In this document: positions 42,871-52,269 of the stretch, in pieces
Position numbering within the stretch: position 1 is the stretch's first letter
Layout: the number at the start of each line of letters is the position of its first letter
NCBI RefSeq assembly: GCF_900142025.1
Contig: NZ_FQZM01000010.1
Coordinates: forward strand, 23,993 to 87,992
DNA: 64,000 bases
Source: Desulfofundulus thermosubterraneus DSM 16057
Lineage (GTDB): Bacteria > Bacillota > Desulfotomaculia > Desulfotomaculales > Desulfovirgulaceae
Reading direction: 5' to 3'
The notes under the pieces: generated by a model
The model's database searches: none
Told to the model about the DNA's origin: nothing
The model's input: the letters and a program-made list of their open reading frames with translations, nothing else
Translations under genes and position numbers: made by a program

Positions 42871-45800
42871 TTACACCTCCCTGAATAAGGCTTTGCTCAT
42901 GGACATTTGCATATGGTCTTTATAACCCTGGAGGGTGATGGCCTTGTTGGGACATTCTCCGGCGCAGGTGCCGCAGCCCTGGCAGAGTAATGGTTCAATC
43001 TCGGCGGCGTAATTTCTAATTTTCGGCGCGTTGTAGGGACAGAGTCTGACACATGTGAGGCAGGCAGCACATTTATCCTGCTGCACCACTGCTACCACAC
43101 CGTGGGATTCCAGATGATCCTTGCTGAGAATGGTAGATGCCCTACCCGCCGCCGCTTTGGCCTGGGCAATGTTTTCCTCCAGATTTTTCGGCCCATGGGC
43201 CAAACCGGCCATGAAAATACCTTCAGAAGTGAAGTCTACCGGCCGTAACTTCATGTGGGCTTCCAGGAAGAAGCCGTCTTCGTTCAAAGGCACCTTAAAG
43301 AGCTGGCTCAGCTGGCGGTTGCTTTCAGGCGCCACGATAGCTGCTGCCAGTCCGATTACATCGGCCTCAATGACTACCGGTACACCCAGGACGTGGTCGG
43401 TTACGGTAACCTTTAGCGAGCCGTCTTCCTTTTCAACCAGCGGCTTGTTCTCAAGATTGTAACGGATGAAAAACACGCCCTTGCGGCGAGCTTCCTGGTA
43501 ATAGTCCTCCAGGAAACCATAGGTGCGGATGTCCCGGTAGAGCACGAATACGTTGGCTGATGGATTCTTTTCCTTGAGCTTTAAGGCCAGCTTGACGGAT
43601 TTGCCGCAGCATACCCGGCTGCAGTAGGGGCGCTCGGGTTCCCGGGAGCCGACGCACTGGATGAGCACAAATGTCTTGGCGTTCTCAATGCGCGGGTCTC
43701 CCGCTACCAGGGCTTCTTCCAGCTCCAGCTGGGTAAATACCCGGTCACTTTCGCCATAAAGATATTCCGTGGGTTTATATTCCACACCGCCCGTGGCGAT
43801 AATGACCACGCCATGTTGCAGTTCTTTGCCGTTTGTCAGGGTGGTGATGAAATTGCCCACATAACCGGCTACGGCTTGAATTTCTGTGCCTGCGTGAACC
43901 TCGATGTTGGGGTGGGACATCACTTTGGCCACAAGATCGTTTAAGAAGGACTGTACCTCCTCACCCTTTAACCCGTGTCTGATGCGCCGGGCCACTCCGC
44001 CCAATTGCTGCTCTTTTTCCACCAGGTGTACCCGGTAACCCAAATCGGCCAATGAAAGGGCACTGGTCATGCCCGATACGCCGCCGCCAATGACCAGGGC
44101 GGCTTTGGTCACGCCGGCCGCGACCTGGGGAATCGGCTCCAGGAGGGCAGCCTTGGCCACCACCATTTTTACCAGGTCCTTGGCTTTTTCTGTGGCCTTG
44201 TCAGGTTCATGCATGTGTACCCAGGAGCACTGGTCACGGATGTTGGCCATTTCAAACAGCGCCCGGTTTAAACCGGCTTCCCGGACGGTTTCCTGGAAGA
44301 GGGGCTTGTGGGTTCGCGGACTGCACGAGGCAACCACTACCCGGTTCAGGCCGTATTCTTCAATGATTTGTTTCATGGCCGCCTGGCTGTCCTGGGAGCA
44401 CGCGTAGAGATATTCGCCGGCATAAACCACGTTGGGCAGATTCCTGGCCATTTCCACCACTTCGGGTACATTAACCACACTGCCAATGTTTACACCGCAG
44501 TGGCAGACAAAGACACCAATACGCGGTGCCTGCCCGCTCACATCCTTTTCCGGCGGAAATTCCTTTTCTTTCACCAGGGTACCCCGGGCTTCCGCCAGGA
44601 GGCTGGCCGAGGCGCCGGCGGCAGCGCTGGCCTGCATGACCGTTTCCGGGATGTCTTTGGGTGCGCTAAAGGCACCGGCTACGAAAATACCCGGTTTGTT
44701 TGTCCCTACACCGGTAAGGGGGGCGGGTTCCGCAAATCCGTATTTGTTCAGTGTAAGCCCCAGCTTCCGGCATAATTCCATGACGCCCGGGGAGGGTTCA
44801 AGGCCAACGGACAGAACAACCAGATCAAACTCTTCTTCACTGATAGTGCCATCTTCATTAGCGTAGCGGATGCGTAGATTTTTACTTTCGTCTTCCACTT
44901 CCGAAATTTCATAAATCCGTGAACGAATAAACCTGACTCCTTGTTCGTCCTTGGCCCGGTTGTAATACTTCTCAAAACCCTTGCCATAGGTGCGCATGTC
45001 CATGTAAAAGATGGTGGTCTCCAGGGGCTCTTTGCTATGTTCCTTAGCAATAACCGCTTCCTTGATGGCATACATGCAGCATACCGAGGAGCAATAACCG
45101 TGGTCTATCCGGCAGTTTCGGGACCCCACGCACTGAATCCAGGCAATGCGCCGGGGTTCTTTTTTATCATAGGGTCTAACCAGATGTCCCTGGAAGGGAC
45201 CGGAAGCGCTTAGAATGCGTTCAAATTCCAAACTGGTCAAAACATTGGGATATTTACCGTAACCATAATAGGTTAGTTGGGAGGGGTCAAACTTCTGAAA
45301 TCCCGGGCAGAGAACCACCGCCCCCACATTCAGCTCAATGGTTTCCTCTTCCATGGAATGGTCGATGGCGCCGGCCTGGCAGGCTTCCTCGCAGGCACCG
45401 CACTCAATGCAGTTTTCCTTATCTATGACATAGGCGTTGGGAAAAGCCTGGGCATAAGGTTTATAAATGGCCTTGCGCTCCCCGATCCCCTGGTCGAACT
45501 CCGAAGGGACATCAATGGGGCAGGCTTCGGCGCATTCGCCACATCCCTTACATTTATCCACATCGACGTAGCGGGGGCGTTGACGGATGATTACGGTAAA
45601 ATTCCCCGGCTCGCCCTGCACGTCCACCACATCTGCGCAGGTGTAGGTTTTGATATTCAGGTGACGGCCGCATTCCACCAGTTTGGGGGAAAGGATGCAC
45701 ATGGAACAGTCGTTGGTGGGAAAGGTCTTATCCAGCATGGGCATGGTGCCGCCAATGGCCGGAGAACTTTCTACCAGGTAGACCAAGTAGCCCGATTCGG

Positions 45801-45876
45801 CAAGATCCAGGGAGGCCTGGATGCCGGCGATACCCGCTCCCACCACCAGTACCGACCCTGCTTTGTTAGCGCTCAT
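42871..45876 (-). CDS. hdrA: Double-length HdrA-like flavoprotein of the MetFV complex
   Basis: 1001 aa, about 340 longer than the other two HdrA proteins here. Residues ~1-430 are an HdrA flavin module (GAGIAG loop, DKTFPTNDCSMC with C57 and C60, ferredoxin motifs CKGCGEC and CIECGAC). Residues ~450-1001 are a second HdrA with the VCHCGVN N-terminal domain, a GGGVSG loop and two C-terminal ferredoxin motifs (CAACLTC, CQGCGTC). The second module lacks the TFPTNDCSxC segment and the inserted ferredoxin. It sits between the HdrCB fusion and mvhD; long HdrA forms are known from Moorella-type MTHFR complexes. Confidence 0.9.
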   Translation of the reverse strand: MSANKAGSVLVVGAGIAGIQASLDLAESGYLVYLVESSPAIGGTMPMLDKTFPTNDCSMCILSPKLVECGRHLNIKTYTCADVVDVQGEPGNFTVIIRQRPRYVDVDKCKGCGECAEACPIDVPSEFDQGIGERKAIYKPYAQAFPNAYVIDKENCIECGACEEACQAGAIDHSMEEETIELNVGAVVLCPGFQKFDPSQLTYYGYGKYPNVLTSLEFERILSASGPFQGHLVRPYDKKEPRRIAWIQCVGSRNCRIDHGYCSSVCCMYAIKEAVIAKEHSKEPLETTIFYMDMRTYGKGFEKYYNRAKDEQGVRFIRSRIYEISEVEDESKNLRIRYANEDGTISEEEFDLVVLSVGLEPSPGVMELCRKLGLTLNKYGFAEPAPLTGVGTNKPGIFVAGAFSAPKDIPETVMQASAAAGASASLLAEARGTLVKEKEFPPEKDVSGQAPRIGVFVCHCGVNIGSVVNVPEVVEMARNLPNVVYAGEYLYACSQDSQAAMKQIIEEYGLNRVVVASCSPRTHKPLFQETVREAGLNRALFEMANIRDQCSWVHMHEPDKATEKAKDLVKMVVAKAALLEPIPQVAAGVTKAALVIGGGVSGMTSALSLADLGYRVHLVEKEQQLGGVARRIRHGLKGEEVQSFLNDLVAKVMSHPNIEVHAGTEIQAVAGYVGNFITTLTNGKELQHGVVIIATGGVEYKPTEYLYGESDRVFTQLELEEALVAGDPRIENAKTFVLIQCVGSREPERPYCSRVCCGKSVKLALKLKEKNPSANVFVLYRDIRTYGFLEDYYQEARRKGVFFIRYNLENKPLVEKEDGSLKVTVTDHVLGVPVVIEADVIGLAAAIVAPESNRQLSQLFKVPLNEDGFFLEAHMKLRPVDFTSEGIFMAGLAHGPKNLEENIAQAKAAAGRASTILSKDHLESHGVVAVVQQDKCAACLTCVRLCPYNAPKIRNYAAEIEPLLCQGCGTCAGECPNKAITLQGYKDHMQMSMSKALFREV

Positions 45877-45983
45877 TAAACATCACATCCGTCCTTTCAA
45901 AATGGAGGTGGTAATACTCACCCCTGCAGGCCGGCCCAGGGGTTAACTTTGCCGGGGGCAGAGGTGGGTGTATTCGGCGTGGT

Positions 45984-47207
45984 CTAAACTTTGGGCTTTT
46001 TTTCGGGCATAATCAAGGCTCTTTCAACAATGCTACAGATATGTTCCATCTTCATGCCCAGCTTGTAATGTTTGTTGAGGTCGTTGAACTGGTCCATGCA
46101 GTTGTGGCAGGGAATAGCCACAATTTTAGCTCCTGTGGCCAAAAGCTGGTCCACCTTGCGCTTGCCCTTAATTAAACGCTGTTCCGTATATTCAGGCATG
46201 GCCAGAGCACCGCCTCCGGCACCGCAGCAATAATTCCACCGGCCGTTGGGAAACATTTCCCGGAAGTCCATTACTGCAGCCTTCAATACCCGGCGCTGCG
46301 GTTCTACTACCCCTTCCTTGCGCACCAGGTTGCAGGGATCATGGAGAGTGACCGGTTCGGGGTTCTTGGTGGGGTCCAGCTTAATCCGCCCTTGCTGGAT
46401 CCACTCGTCCAAGACCTCCAGAATGCTGCGGATGGGGAACTGCGGTCCCTTCCAGAAGGTGCGGTAACCCCAGCGTACGGAACGGAAGGCGTGGCCGCAT
46501 TCAGTAACAACCAATTCCTTGGTCTTTAGCCGTACCACTTCCTGAAGCATTGGTTCAGTGATTTTCCAGAAATCTTCGTCCTTACCACTGAAAAGGGCCA
46601 GGTTAGTGGCATCCCACTTTTGGGAGCTCAGGGTATAATTGGCCCCGGCGGCATAGAAAATCTTCAGGATGTTCTGCAACTCGTTGGGGTAATACTTTAC
46701 CTCCCGGGCGTTGAAGCCAAAGAGAAAGTCGGCTCCCTCCACATCAATAGGAATGCGATAATCAGGATCACCCAGTTCAGCCTGCAGTTCTTCCTGGAGC
46801 CACTCCAGTGTTTCCATGTATTCATCGGGCTGTACATCCATCTGGTTGCCGGACCTGATGGTGTCGTCAACCACCTTTTGGAGGAAACCTGGTGAATCGG
46901 TGCGGAAATTGCCGCGAATGGCCCTGGTAACGGCAGCAATGTTCACGCACATGGGGCACTCCACCGTACACCGTTCACACATGGTGCAGTACCAGATGAA
47001 GGGATCTCTTAGAATTTCTTCCCGCATCCCCAGGATTACCTTGCGCAGCATTTTGCGGGGATCATTATCGGGGTGCAGGTCGGAGAAAGCGCAACCGGCC
47101 GTACACGCACCGCAGGCTAAACAGTTGGCAAAGTCCAAACTTTTCATCTTTTCCGCTAACTCATCCCGAAAAGTGGGATCCAGTTCTGCGGCCACGATGG
47201 CTTTCAT
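45984..47207 (-). CDS. HdrC-HdrB fusion-like iron-sulfur protein
   Basis: 407 aa from the ATG at 47207 with GGGAGGG upstream. An HdrC-like N-terminus has two 4Fe-4S motifs (CLACGACTAGC and CTMCERCTVEC, residues ~25-80). The C-terminus has one complete CCG module (HDPCNLVRK...NYCCGAGGG, then IPCHNCMDQF); the middle CCG repeat is reduced to TECGHAF. This is the HdrD/DsrK/HmeD layout. It would supply the HdrB and HdrC roles for the double HdrA next to it, or be an independent menaquinol- or DsrC-linked protein. Confidence 0.82.
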   Translation of the reverse strand: MKAIVAAELDPTFRDELAEKMKSLDFANCLACGACTAGCAFSDLHPDNDPRKMLRKVILGMREEILRDPFIWYCTMCERCTVECPMCVNIAAVTRAIRGNFRTDSPGFLQKVVDDTIRSGNQMDVQPDEYMETLEWLQEELQAELGDPDYRIPIDVEGADFLFGFNAREVKYYPNELQNILKIFYAAGANYTLSSQKWDATNLALFSGKDEDFWKITEPMLQEVVRLKTKELVVTECGHAFRSVRWGYRTFWKGPQFPIRSILEVLDEWIQQGRIKLDPTKNPEPVTLHDPCNLVRKEGVVEPQRRVLKAAVMDFREMFPNGRWNYCCGAGGGALAMPEYTEQRLIKGKRKVDQLLATGAKIVAIPCHNCMDQFNDLNKHYKLGMKMEHICSIVERALIMPEKKPKV

Positions 47208-47265
47208 ATTAGGAACCCTCCCCTCTGGGGCTTTTTGATTGACCATCCCACATACACAACCCTGC

Positions 47266-47304
47266 GGTCTTGCGCCGGTCTTACCTTTAAGCCGGCGCAA
47301 GACC
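47266..47304. terminator. Strong stem-loop between flxA copy 2 and the HdrCB-fusion gene
   Basis: GGTCTTGCGCCGG and CCGGCGCAAGACC form a 13-bp GC-rich stem around a 13-nt loop. The T run is on the plus side (TTGTTTTTATC) only. For the minus-strand operon it may slow or partly stop RNA polymerase, or mark the 3' end of the acs-flx message. Confidence 0.65.
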
Positions 47305-47322
47305 GGGGTTGTTTTTATCTTT

Positions 47323-48162
47323 CTAGTATTCGTTAGGCAACTGGTTAAGTTGTGCCCGGGTAAAGATCGGACCATCTTTACAGACGTATTTATTGCCCAC
47401 GTTACACCGACCGCACATGCCGATGCCGCATTTCATCCGGTTTTCCAGGGACATGATGATCTGCTCGGGGGCAAAGCCCAGTTCCTCGAGCACTGGCATG
47501 GTGAACTTAATCATTACTGGTGGGCCGCAAATTACCGCGTACGCATTTTCCGCGCTAGGAGCTACTTCCTTGGTTACTGTCGGTACAAAACCCACCCGGC
47601 CGTTCCATCCCTCTACCGGGCGGTCAATGGTGCAGACGAGATTAATGTCCGGACGCTTTTCCCATTCGGCCAGCTCGTCCTTGTAGAGCAAGAGGCCAGG
47701 GTTGCGGGCGCCATAAATTACCGTCAGTTCTCCGTAGTCTCCCCTGTGGTCGGGATGGAGAATGTAGGTAATCAGCGATCTTAATGTGGTGAAGGCAAAG
47801 CCACCGCCAATTACTACCAGGTTCTTGCCCTTAAACTCCTCTATGGGATAGTTGTTGCCCAGTGGTCCCCGCACACCCAGGACGGTGCCTTCAGGGAGTT
47901 GGTGTAGGGTTGTGGTCACCACGCCTACTTTGGCCACCGAGAACTTCAGGTGCCCGGGTTCTGTGGGTGAAGAGGCAATGCCGAAGGGAGCTTCACCTAC
48001 ACCAAAAACGGATACCTCGGCAAATTGGCCGGGTAAATACTGGAATAGCTTCTCGTCTTCTTCATTTAGGAACTCCAGGGTAAAGGTATGAATAAGCTTG
48101 TCCTCGGTTTCCACAAAGTTTTTAACTAGCCGCATGGGAAGTGGAAGATAGGGGTTTTTCAT
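47323..48162 (-). CDS. flxA: FlxA-like FAD/NAD-binding subunit, copy 2
   Basis: 279 aa, complete. The FAD motif is GIASSPTE (61-68), and a [2Fe-2S] motif has cysteines at 245/250/253/261. CGPPVM is at 212-217. The nucleotide loop reads GGGFAFTTLR (119-128), differing from GGGIGLAPLR in the first copy, so its cofactor use may differ. It overlaps flxB by 4 bases and is followed by a strong hairpin. Confidence 0.88.
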   Translation of the reverse strand: MKNPYLPLPMRLVKNFVETEDKLIHTFTLEFLNEEDEKLFQYLPGQFAEVSVFGVGEAPFGIASSPTEPGHLKFSVAKVGVVTTTLHQLPEGTVLGVRGPLGNNYPIEEFKGKNLVVIGGGFAFTTLRSLITYILHPDHRGDYGELTVIYGARNPGLLLYKDELAEWEKRPDINLVCTIDRPVEGWNGRVGFVPTVTKEVAPSAENAYAVICGPPVMIKFTMPVLEELGFAPEQIIMSLENRMKCGIGMCGRCNVGNKYVCKDGPIFTRAQLNQLPNEY

Positions 48163-49184
48163 TGCTTATCAGACCTCACTTCCGAACCCTGGATCTCCGC
48201 TAACACTTCCCGGATGTCCAGATTAACAGGGCAGTTTATAATGCACCTGCCGCAGCCTACACAGGCTATGGCGTTGAAATTGTCCACGAAGTACTTGAAT
48301 TTATGCATGACCCTTTGCCGGAACCGTTCCTTACCCGTTGGGCGCGGGTTGTGGCCGGAGCCGTGGAGGGTAAAGAGCGGGAACATGCAGGCATCCCAAT
48401 TGCGTATCCGGCAGCCTTCGTTTCCCTCAGCCTCGTCTACAATGTCAAAGCAGTGGCACGTAGGACAGGTGTAAGTGCAGGCGGCACACCCCAAGCATTT
48501 TTCATGGATCAGGTCCCAGATGGGGTCATAGAAAATAACATCTAACTTGGACTTTAGCCCTTCCAGATTAACTTGGGTAGAGAGCGCCGCACCTTCTTTC
48601 ACTCTTCGGGCAGCTTCCTGCGCCTCCTGGTCGGCGGCGGGCAGCTCCAATCCGGAAAGCAATTCTCGACCCCTGTCCGTTAGCACCTCTACCACGTATC
48701 GGTCACCGATGTCCACCAGCAAGAGGTCTAAGCCTTCGGTGGCAAAAGGACCTCCACCCAGGGAAGTGCAAAAGCAGGTGGCTGCCGGTTGATTACAACC
48801 AAGACCTACCAGTACGGTATTGTTTCTTCTTGTCAGGTAGTAAGGATCATGATATTTGTCACTGTTAAAGACTCCGTCCAGAAGGAGAAAGCTTTTGGCG
48901 TCGCAGGGCCTTAAGCCAACGATAATTTTTTTGCTTTCATCAATTTGTTCTGTTAATTGAACGCCACCGTTTTCATAGCGATAGCAAAAGAGTTTTTCCG
49001 AACGTGGAAAGAGAACCTCTTTTGGGGGAACCTTGGAGTTGGTATAATTCAAGGTTACCTGGTCGCCAGAGTTAATTTTTTTAAAGCAGAAATAGTCATC
49101 CTCTTTTACAGGTGCATATACCTGATAAACTTGTATTAACTGATTTAGCCAATCGGTAAACTGGCCTTTATTGACAAGCAACAC
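48159..49184 (-). CDS. flxB: FlxB-like 4Fe-4S dicluster subunit, copy 2
   Basis: 341 aa with the same layout as the first copy: LRPCDAKSF in the N-terminal domain, CFCTSLGGGP in the middle, and C-terminal ferredoxin motifs CLGCAACTYTC and CVGCGRCIINC. It overlaps flxA by 4 bases and lies 4 bases after flxC. It carries electrons between FlxA and FlxC. Confidence 0.87.
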   Translation of the reverse strand: MLLVNKGQFTDWLNQLIQVYQVYAPVKEDDYFCFKKINSGDQVTLNYTNSKVPPKEVLFPRSEKLFCYRYENGGVQLTEQIDESKKIIVGLRPCDAKSFLLLDGVFNSDKYHDPYYLTRRNNTVLVGLGCNQPAATCFCTSLGGGPFATEGLDLLLVDIGDRYVVEVLTDRGRELLSGLELPAADQEAQEAARRVKEGAALSTQVNLEGLKSKLDVIFYDPIWDLIHEKCLGCAACTYTCPTCHCFDIVDEAEGNEGCRIRNWDACMFPLFTLHGSGHNPRPTGKERFRQRVMHKFKYFVDNFNAIACVGCGRCIINCPVNLDIREVLAEIQGSEVRSDKQ

Positions 49185-49188
49185 TCTC

Positions 49189-50151
49189 TCACCTCCCGTC
49201 TTGATTAAAAGTGGCCGGGCTTGTTGTATTAATTGGTGCAGCTAGCGGAGGTTTTAGATCCAAGCTGACCCCGGCGGTATAACCAAACAGCTCCTGAACA
49301 TCCTTAACCATTTTGCGGGTTAAGGTGCGCAAATCAATACCCATGGGGCAGGCACGGTCGCATGCTCCACAGTCCACGCAGCGCCCGGCCAGGTGAAGTG
49401 CCCTTACGGCCTGGAAGAAGACGTTATCCTGAACATTCAAGGATGACTTGCTAAGCCACTGGGGCATAGAGCAATCGACAAAGCATTCTTCACAGAAGCA
49501 CATGGGGCAGGCCTGCCGGCAGGCATAGCAGCGAATACAACGGGACAGTTCCTGCATGAGATATGCCCGCTTTTCCGCCGGTGTTTTTGTTTCAAAGTTT
49601 GCTACGTCGGCAAAACATTCGGTTTCCTTCACCGGAACTGGTTCGCCCATCATGATGTCGAACAACACCGGATTAGGGTGTTGGCAGTTTAAACAGGTAT
49701 CGTAAAGCAATTGTTCAAGGGGAACAGTTTCGCCAAATTCTTTTCCTATTAACACGACCTGGCCGTCCCTTACTTCTGCTTTCAGCAACTCCTTCCCTGC
49801 CAGTAAGCGGGTTACTTTCTTGCGGTCAATCGTGCCCCGGCAAGGTACACCAATAACCACCAGCTTATCGCGGTCGATCTGGTTTTCTTTTATAAGCTCT
49901 ACTATGGAGCGGCTGTCGCAACCCTTAGCTACCACGGCCACTTTTTCTGGCCTTTTACGGAGGTAGTTAGCCAGGTTGTTTTCACAGCCGTAACCCCAGA
50001 CCAGCCTTTGTGCCTCCTCTGGTTGGCGAACAAAACAGGGGGTATTGCGCAAAGGGAGGCTCCCCTCTGCAAAACCCACCACTAGTTCAACTTCCTTGTT
50101 TTGCAGGAGCTTTTGTGCCGTTTCTTGAATCGCCCTAGTTAATTCGTTCAT
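49189..50151 (-). CDS. flxC: FlxC-like 4Fe-4S subunit, copy 2
   Basis: 320 aa: N-terminal FrhB-like part with AKGCDSRSIVELIKENQ, then CIRCYACRQAC and CVDCGACDRAC ferredoxin motifs. It matches the first copy (1805-2776) over its whole length. A 129-base gap with no gene separates it from flxD, unlike the overlapping arrangement in the first operon. Confidence 0.86.
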   Translation of the reverse strand: MNELTRAIQETAQKLLQNKEVELVVGFAEGSLPLRNTPCFVRQPEEAQRLVWGYGCENNLANYLRKRPEKVAVVAKGCDSRSIVELIKENQIDRDKLVVIGVPCRGTIDRKKVTRLLAGKELLKAEVRDGQVVLIGKEFGETVPLEQLLYDTCLNCQHPNPVLFDIMMGEPVPVKETECFADVANFETKTPAEKRAYLMQELSRCIRCYACRQACPMCFCEECFVDCSMPQWLSKSSLNVQDNVFFQAVRALHLAGRCVDCGACDRACPMGIDLRTLTRKMVKDVQELFGYTAGVSLDLKPPLAAPINTTSPATFNQDGR

Positions 50152-50280
50152 TTTATAACACCCCGCCTTCTCGACCCGACCTTTATTGGGACTCGGTTCC
50201 TTGACCGAGGTAAGTACTCCGTTTGCCTCTAGATTTCCTTTCCATAGGCTTTAATCTTTCCTCCTGCATTTAAGGAAGCT

Positions 50281-50706
50281 TTAGGCTGTAATACGCAATG
50301 GGTTGGGTCCCAACTCCTGTAGCTGAGTAGTGAAATCTCTTACCGTTTCGGCAAACTTAGCCCCTTCCGAAGCGGAAATCCAGGCCAACCGGAGCCGCTC
50401 CCGCTCAATTCCCAGTGAATCTAAAAGCCGCTGGGTGATCTTGGTGCGCCGTTCAGCGTTATAATTGCCACTACCATAGTGGCAGTCTCCAAGGTGTCAC
50501 CCGCCAACCAGCACGCCGTCAGCGCCGGCAAAAAGGGCTTTCAGTATAAATAACGGAGAAACCCTTCCAGAGCAGGGCACCCTAATAATCGTCACATTTG
50601 GAGGGTACTGGAACCTGAGAGACCCGGCAAGGTCTGCACCTGCGTAACTGCACCAGTTACATAAAAAGGCAATAATTTTTGGTTCAAACTCTGTCCGCAT
50701 TACCAT
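50281..50706 (-). CDS. flxD: FlxD/MvhD-like [2Fe-2S] subunit, copy 2, selenoprotein (UGA at 50497-50499)
   Basis: 141 aa. As in copy 1, the frame stops after 69 residues at UGA and continues with family sequence ([12 protein letters not shown], then ...[15 protein letters not shown]...) to a TAA at 50281-50283. The UGA is at residue 70, on the conserved Cys of GCHxGDCHY, the same residue as in copy 1. The N-terminal [10 protein letters not shown] motif keeps its cysteines. A hairpin almost identical to the one in copy 1 follows. It bridges the Flx subunits to HdrA. Confidence 0.9.
50466..50484 (-). promoter_or_regulatory. Candidate bacterial SECIS hairpin in flxD copy 2
   Basis: The stem UGCCACU/AGUGGCA around AUGGU starts 12 nt after the UGA. 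It is the same stem as in copy 1 at 3003-3021, though the surrounding codons differ (for example GGU for GUU in the loop). The pairing partly follows from the conserved DCHYxSGN codons, so the conservation is suggestive rather than proof. Confidence 0.6.
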
Positions 50707-50784
50707 TTTTCACTCCTTTCACTACCAAAGAAAAGCCAGAGAGCTGAGAAAAGTTGGGTTGTTAAAGGCCGAGATGGTCTTTCA

Positions 50785-51675
50785 TCATCCTTCCAAAATC
50801 CTGTTTACAACGCGACTTACATCCGTTTTTGCTAGACCGGTAACCCTCTCCGGATCGGCTCCCAGGCATAACGCCAGGACCTGCATGAAATGGAGGACGG
50901 GAATCTCGAAATTAATCTTTTTACTGCTGCGTAGAAGATCCTGGGCTGTATCTAACTGGATCAAGCAGGAACTGCAACCGGTAATGATCAGGTCGGGATT
51001 AACCTCGTTTTTCATGGAGATAAGCTTTTTCTCAACAAGCTTGAAGGATTTTTCCATGTCGGTGCTCCGCATAGCACCCATGCCACAACAGTCAATCAAG
51101 CGGGTATAATGACCAACCGTAGCGCCCAAGGCCTCACACATTTCCTTCAGCACCCTGGGGTGGAAGGTATCTTCTTCTTTGTCATAATAAACTTTGCTTG
51201 GCCAGAGAGTGTGGCAGCCGGGCTGAAGGGCCACTGTAAGGCCGTCGAGTTTATGTTTGACGGCTTCTTTAATCTTATCAGGCCCAAGCTCATGGTACAG
51301 GTAATAGAAAGTAAGCCTGACATTGCTGGTTCCCTTATATTCCCTGCCAATATCCTTAAGAATCTCGTTGACCTGGGCCTTTATCTCCGGGTGGGTATCC
51401 ATCTTGTACTTTGATTCAGCCAAGCTGCCGTAACAGCTGCCGCATACGGTGACTATATCCAGGCCTTTTTCTTCAGCTATGGTGTGGTTTCTAGCTCCTA
51501 CGGCGCACCAGCCCACCACGTCTACGGAAGGCATCGTTCCCCAACTGGGACAGCACGACTGTCCTTCAAGATTGTCCAGTTCAATTCCTAGTGCCGGGAA
51601 CGCATACCGTACCGCCTGCTCTAAATCTGGTCTATTAAACGCCGTGTTGCAGCCGACAAAAAAACCTACCTTCAT
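50785..51675 (-). CDS. hdrB: HdrB-like subunit, copy 2, with altered first CCG motif
   Basis: 296 aa. The C-terminal module is complete (C154, DCCGMG with C196-C197, then ITGCSSC), but the first reads SCCPSWGTMP (C41-C42-P) instead of SCCGA, followed by VCGSC at 78-81. The cysteines are kept; only the Gly changes and an extra WCAVGARN segment follows. It should still bind noncubane clusters. It lies 22 bases after hdrC. The divergence from copy 1 suggests another substrate. Confidence 0.87.
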   Translation of the reverse strand: MKVGFFVGCNTAFNRPDLEQAVRYAFPALGIELDNLEGQSCCPSWGTMPSVDVVGWCAVGARNHTIAEEKGLDIVTVCGSCYGSLAESKYKMDTHPEIKAQVNEILKDIGREYKGTSNVRLTFYYLYHELGPDKIKEAVKHKLDGLTVALQPGCHTLWPSKVYYDKEEDTFHPRVLKEMCEALGATVGHYTRLIDCCGMGAMRSTDMEKSFKLVEKKLISMKNEVNPDLIITGCSSCLIQLDTAQDLLRSSKKINFEIPVLHFMQVLALCLGADPERVTGLAKTDVSRVVNRILEG

Positions 51676-51697
51676 TGGCTACACCTCGCAAGTTTCC

Positions 51698-52261
51698 TTA
51701 TACGCCGGGCTCATCCATGGGGATAATCCCCAGGTCGGCCAGGGCTGTTTTCCGTATGACTGCCTGCAACTCTTTCAAAGCATCCGGGTTCGCGACCGTG
51801 GAAGGCGGCTTTTCCGGCAGGCCAACTTTTACCCGCGTGTTTCCGGCTCCCGCCAGATAAACGGCATGGCCGGTATCGTATAGGGATTTAAGACCTTCAA
51901 TGGAAAGGGTGGGCAGGGCAAACTCCCTTATTGCTACTCGCCGCATGGCTTGAATGATTTCAAAGGGGTTGACCTCCCGCGGACACACTTCGGTGCAGCG
52001 ATTGCAGGACTGACAAGCCCAAATAGATGAATCGTCCAGCAGTGCGTCGCGCAGTCCCAGGAAAATCGCTTGAATAATCCGCTTGTTGAAAAAGGGAAAG
52101 CCAGCCAGCACCATAGGGCAGGCGGCGGCGCACTTGGCGCACTGGATGCATTCCATCAATTCCTCGCCGCCTAGCTCTTTGATTTCATTAACTAGACTGG
52201 AATCGCTTTCAGAGAGGTTGATTACCCCCCTTGCTGCTTGTTCGCTAGACACTCGTATCAC
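51698..52261 (-). CDS. hdrC: HdrC-like ferredoxin subunit, copy 2
   Basis: 187 aa with two 4Fe-4S motifs, cysteines at 38/41/44/48 and 83/86/89/93 (CIQCAKCAAAC and CQSCNRCTEVC). It carries electrons between HdrA and HdrB. It lies 8 bases after hdrA in the order hdrA-hdrC-hdrB, whereas the first operon runs hdrC-hdrB-hdrA. Confidence 0.88.
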   Translation of the reverse strand: MIRVSSEQAARGVINLSESDSSLVNEIKELGGEELMECIQCAKCAAACPMVLAGFPFFNKRIIQAIFLGLRDALLDDSSIWACQSCNRCTEVCPREVNPFEIIQAMRRVAIREFALPTLSIEGLKSLYDTGHAVYLAGAGNTRVKVGLPEKPPSTVANPDALKELQAVIRKTALADLGIIPMDEPGV

Positions 52262-52269
52262 CCCCGAAC

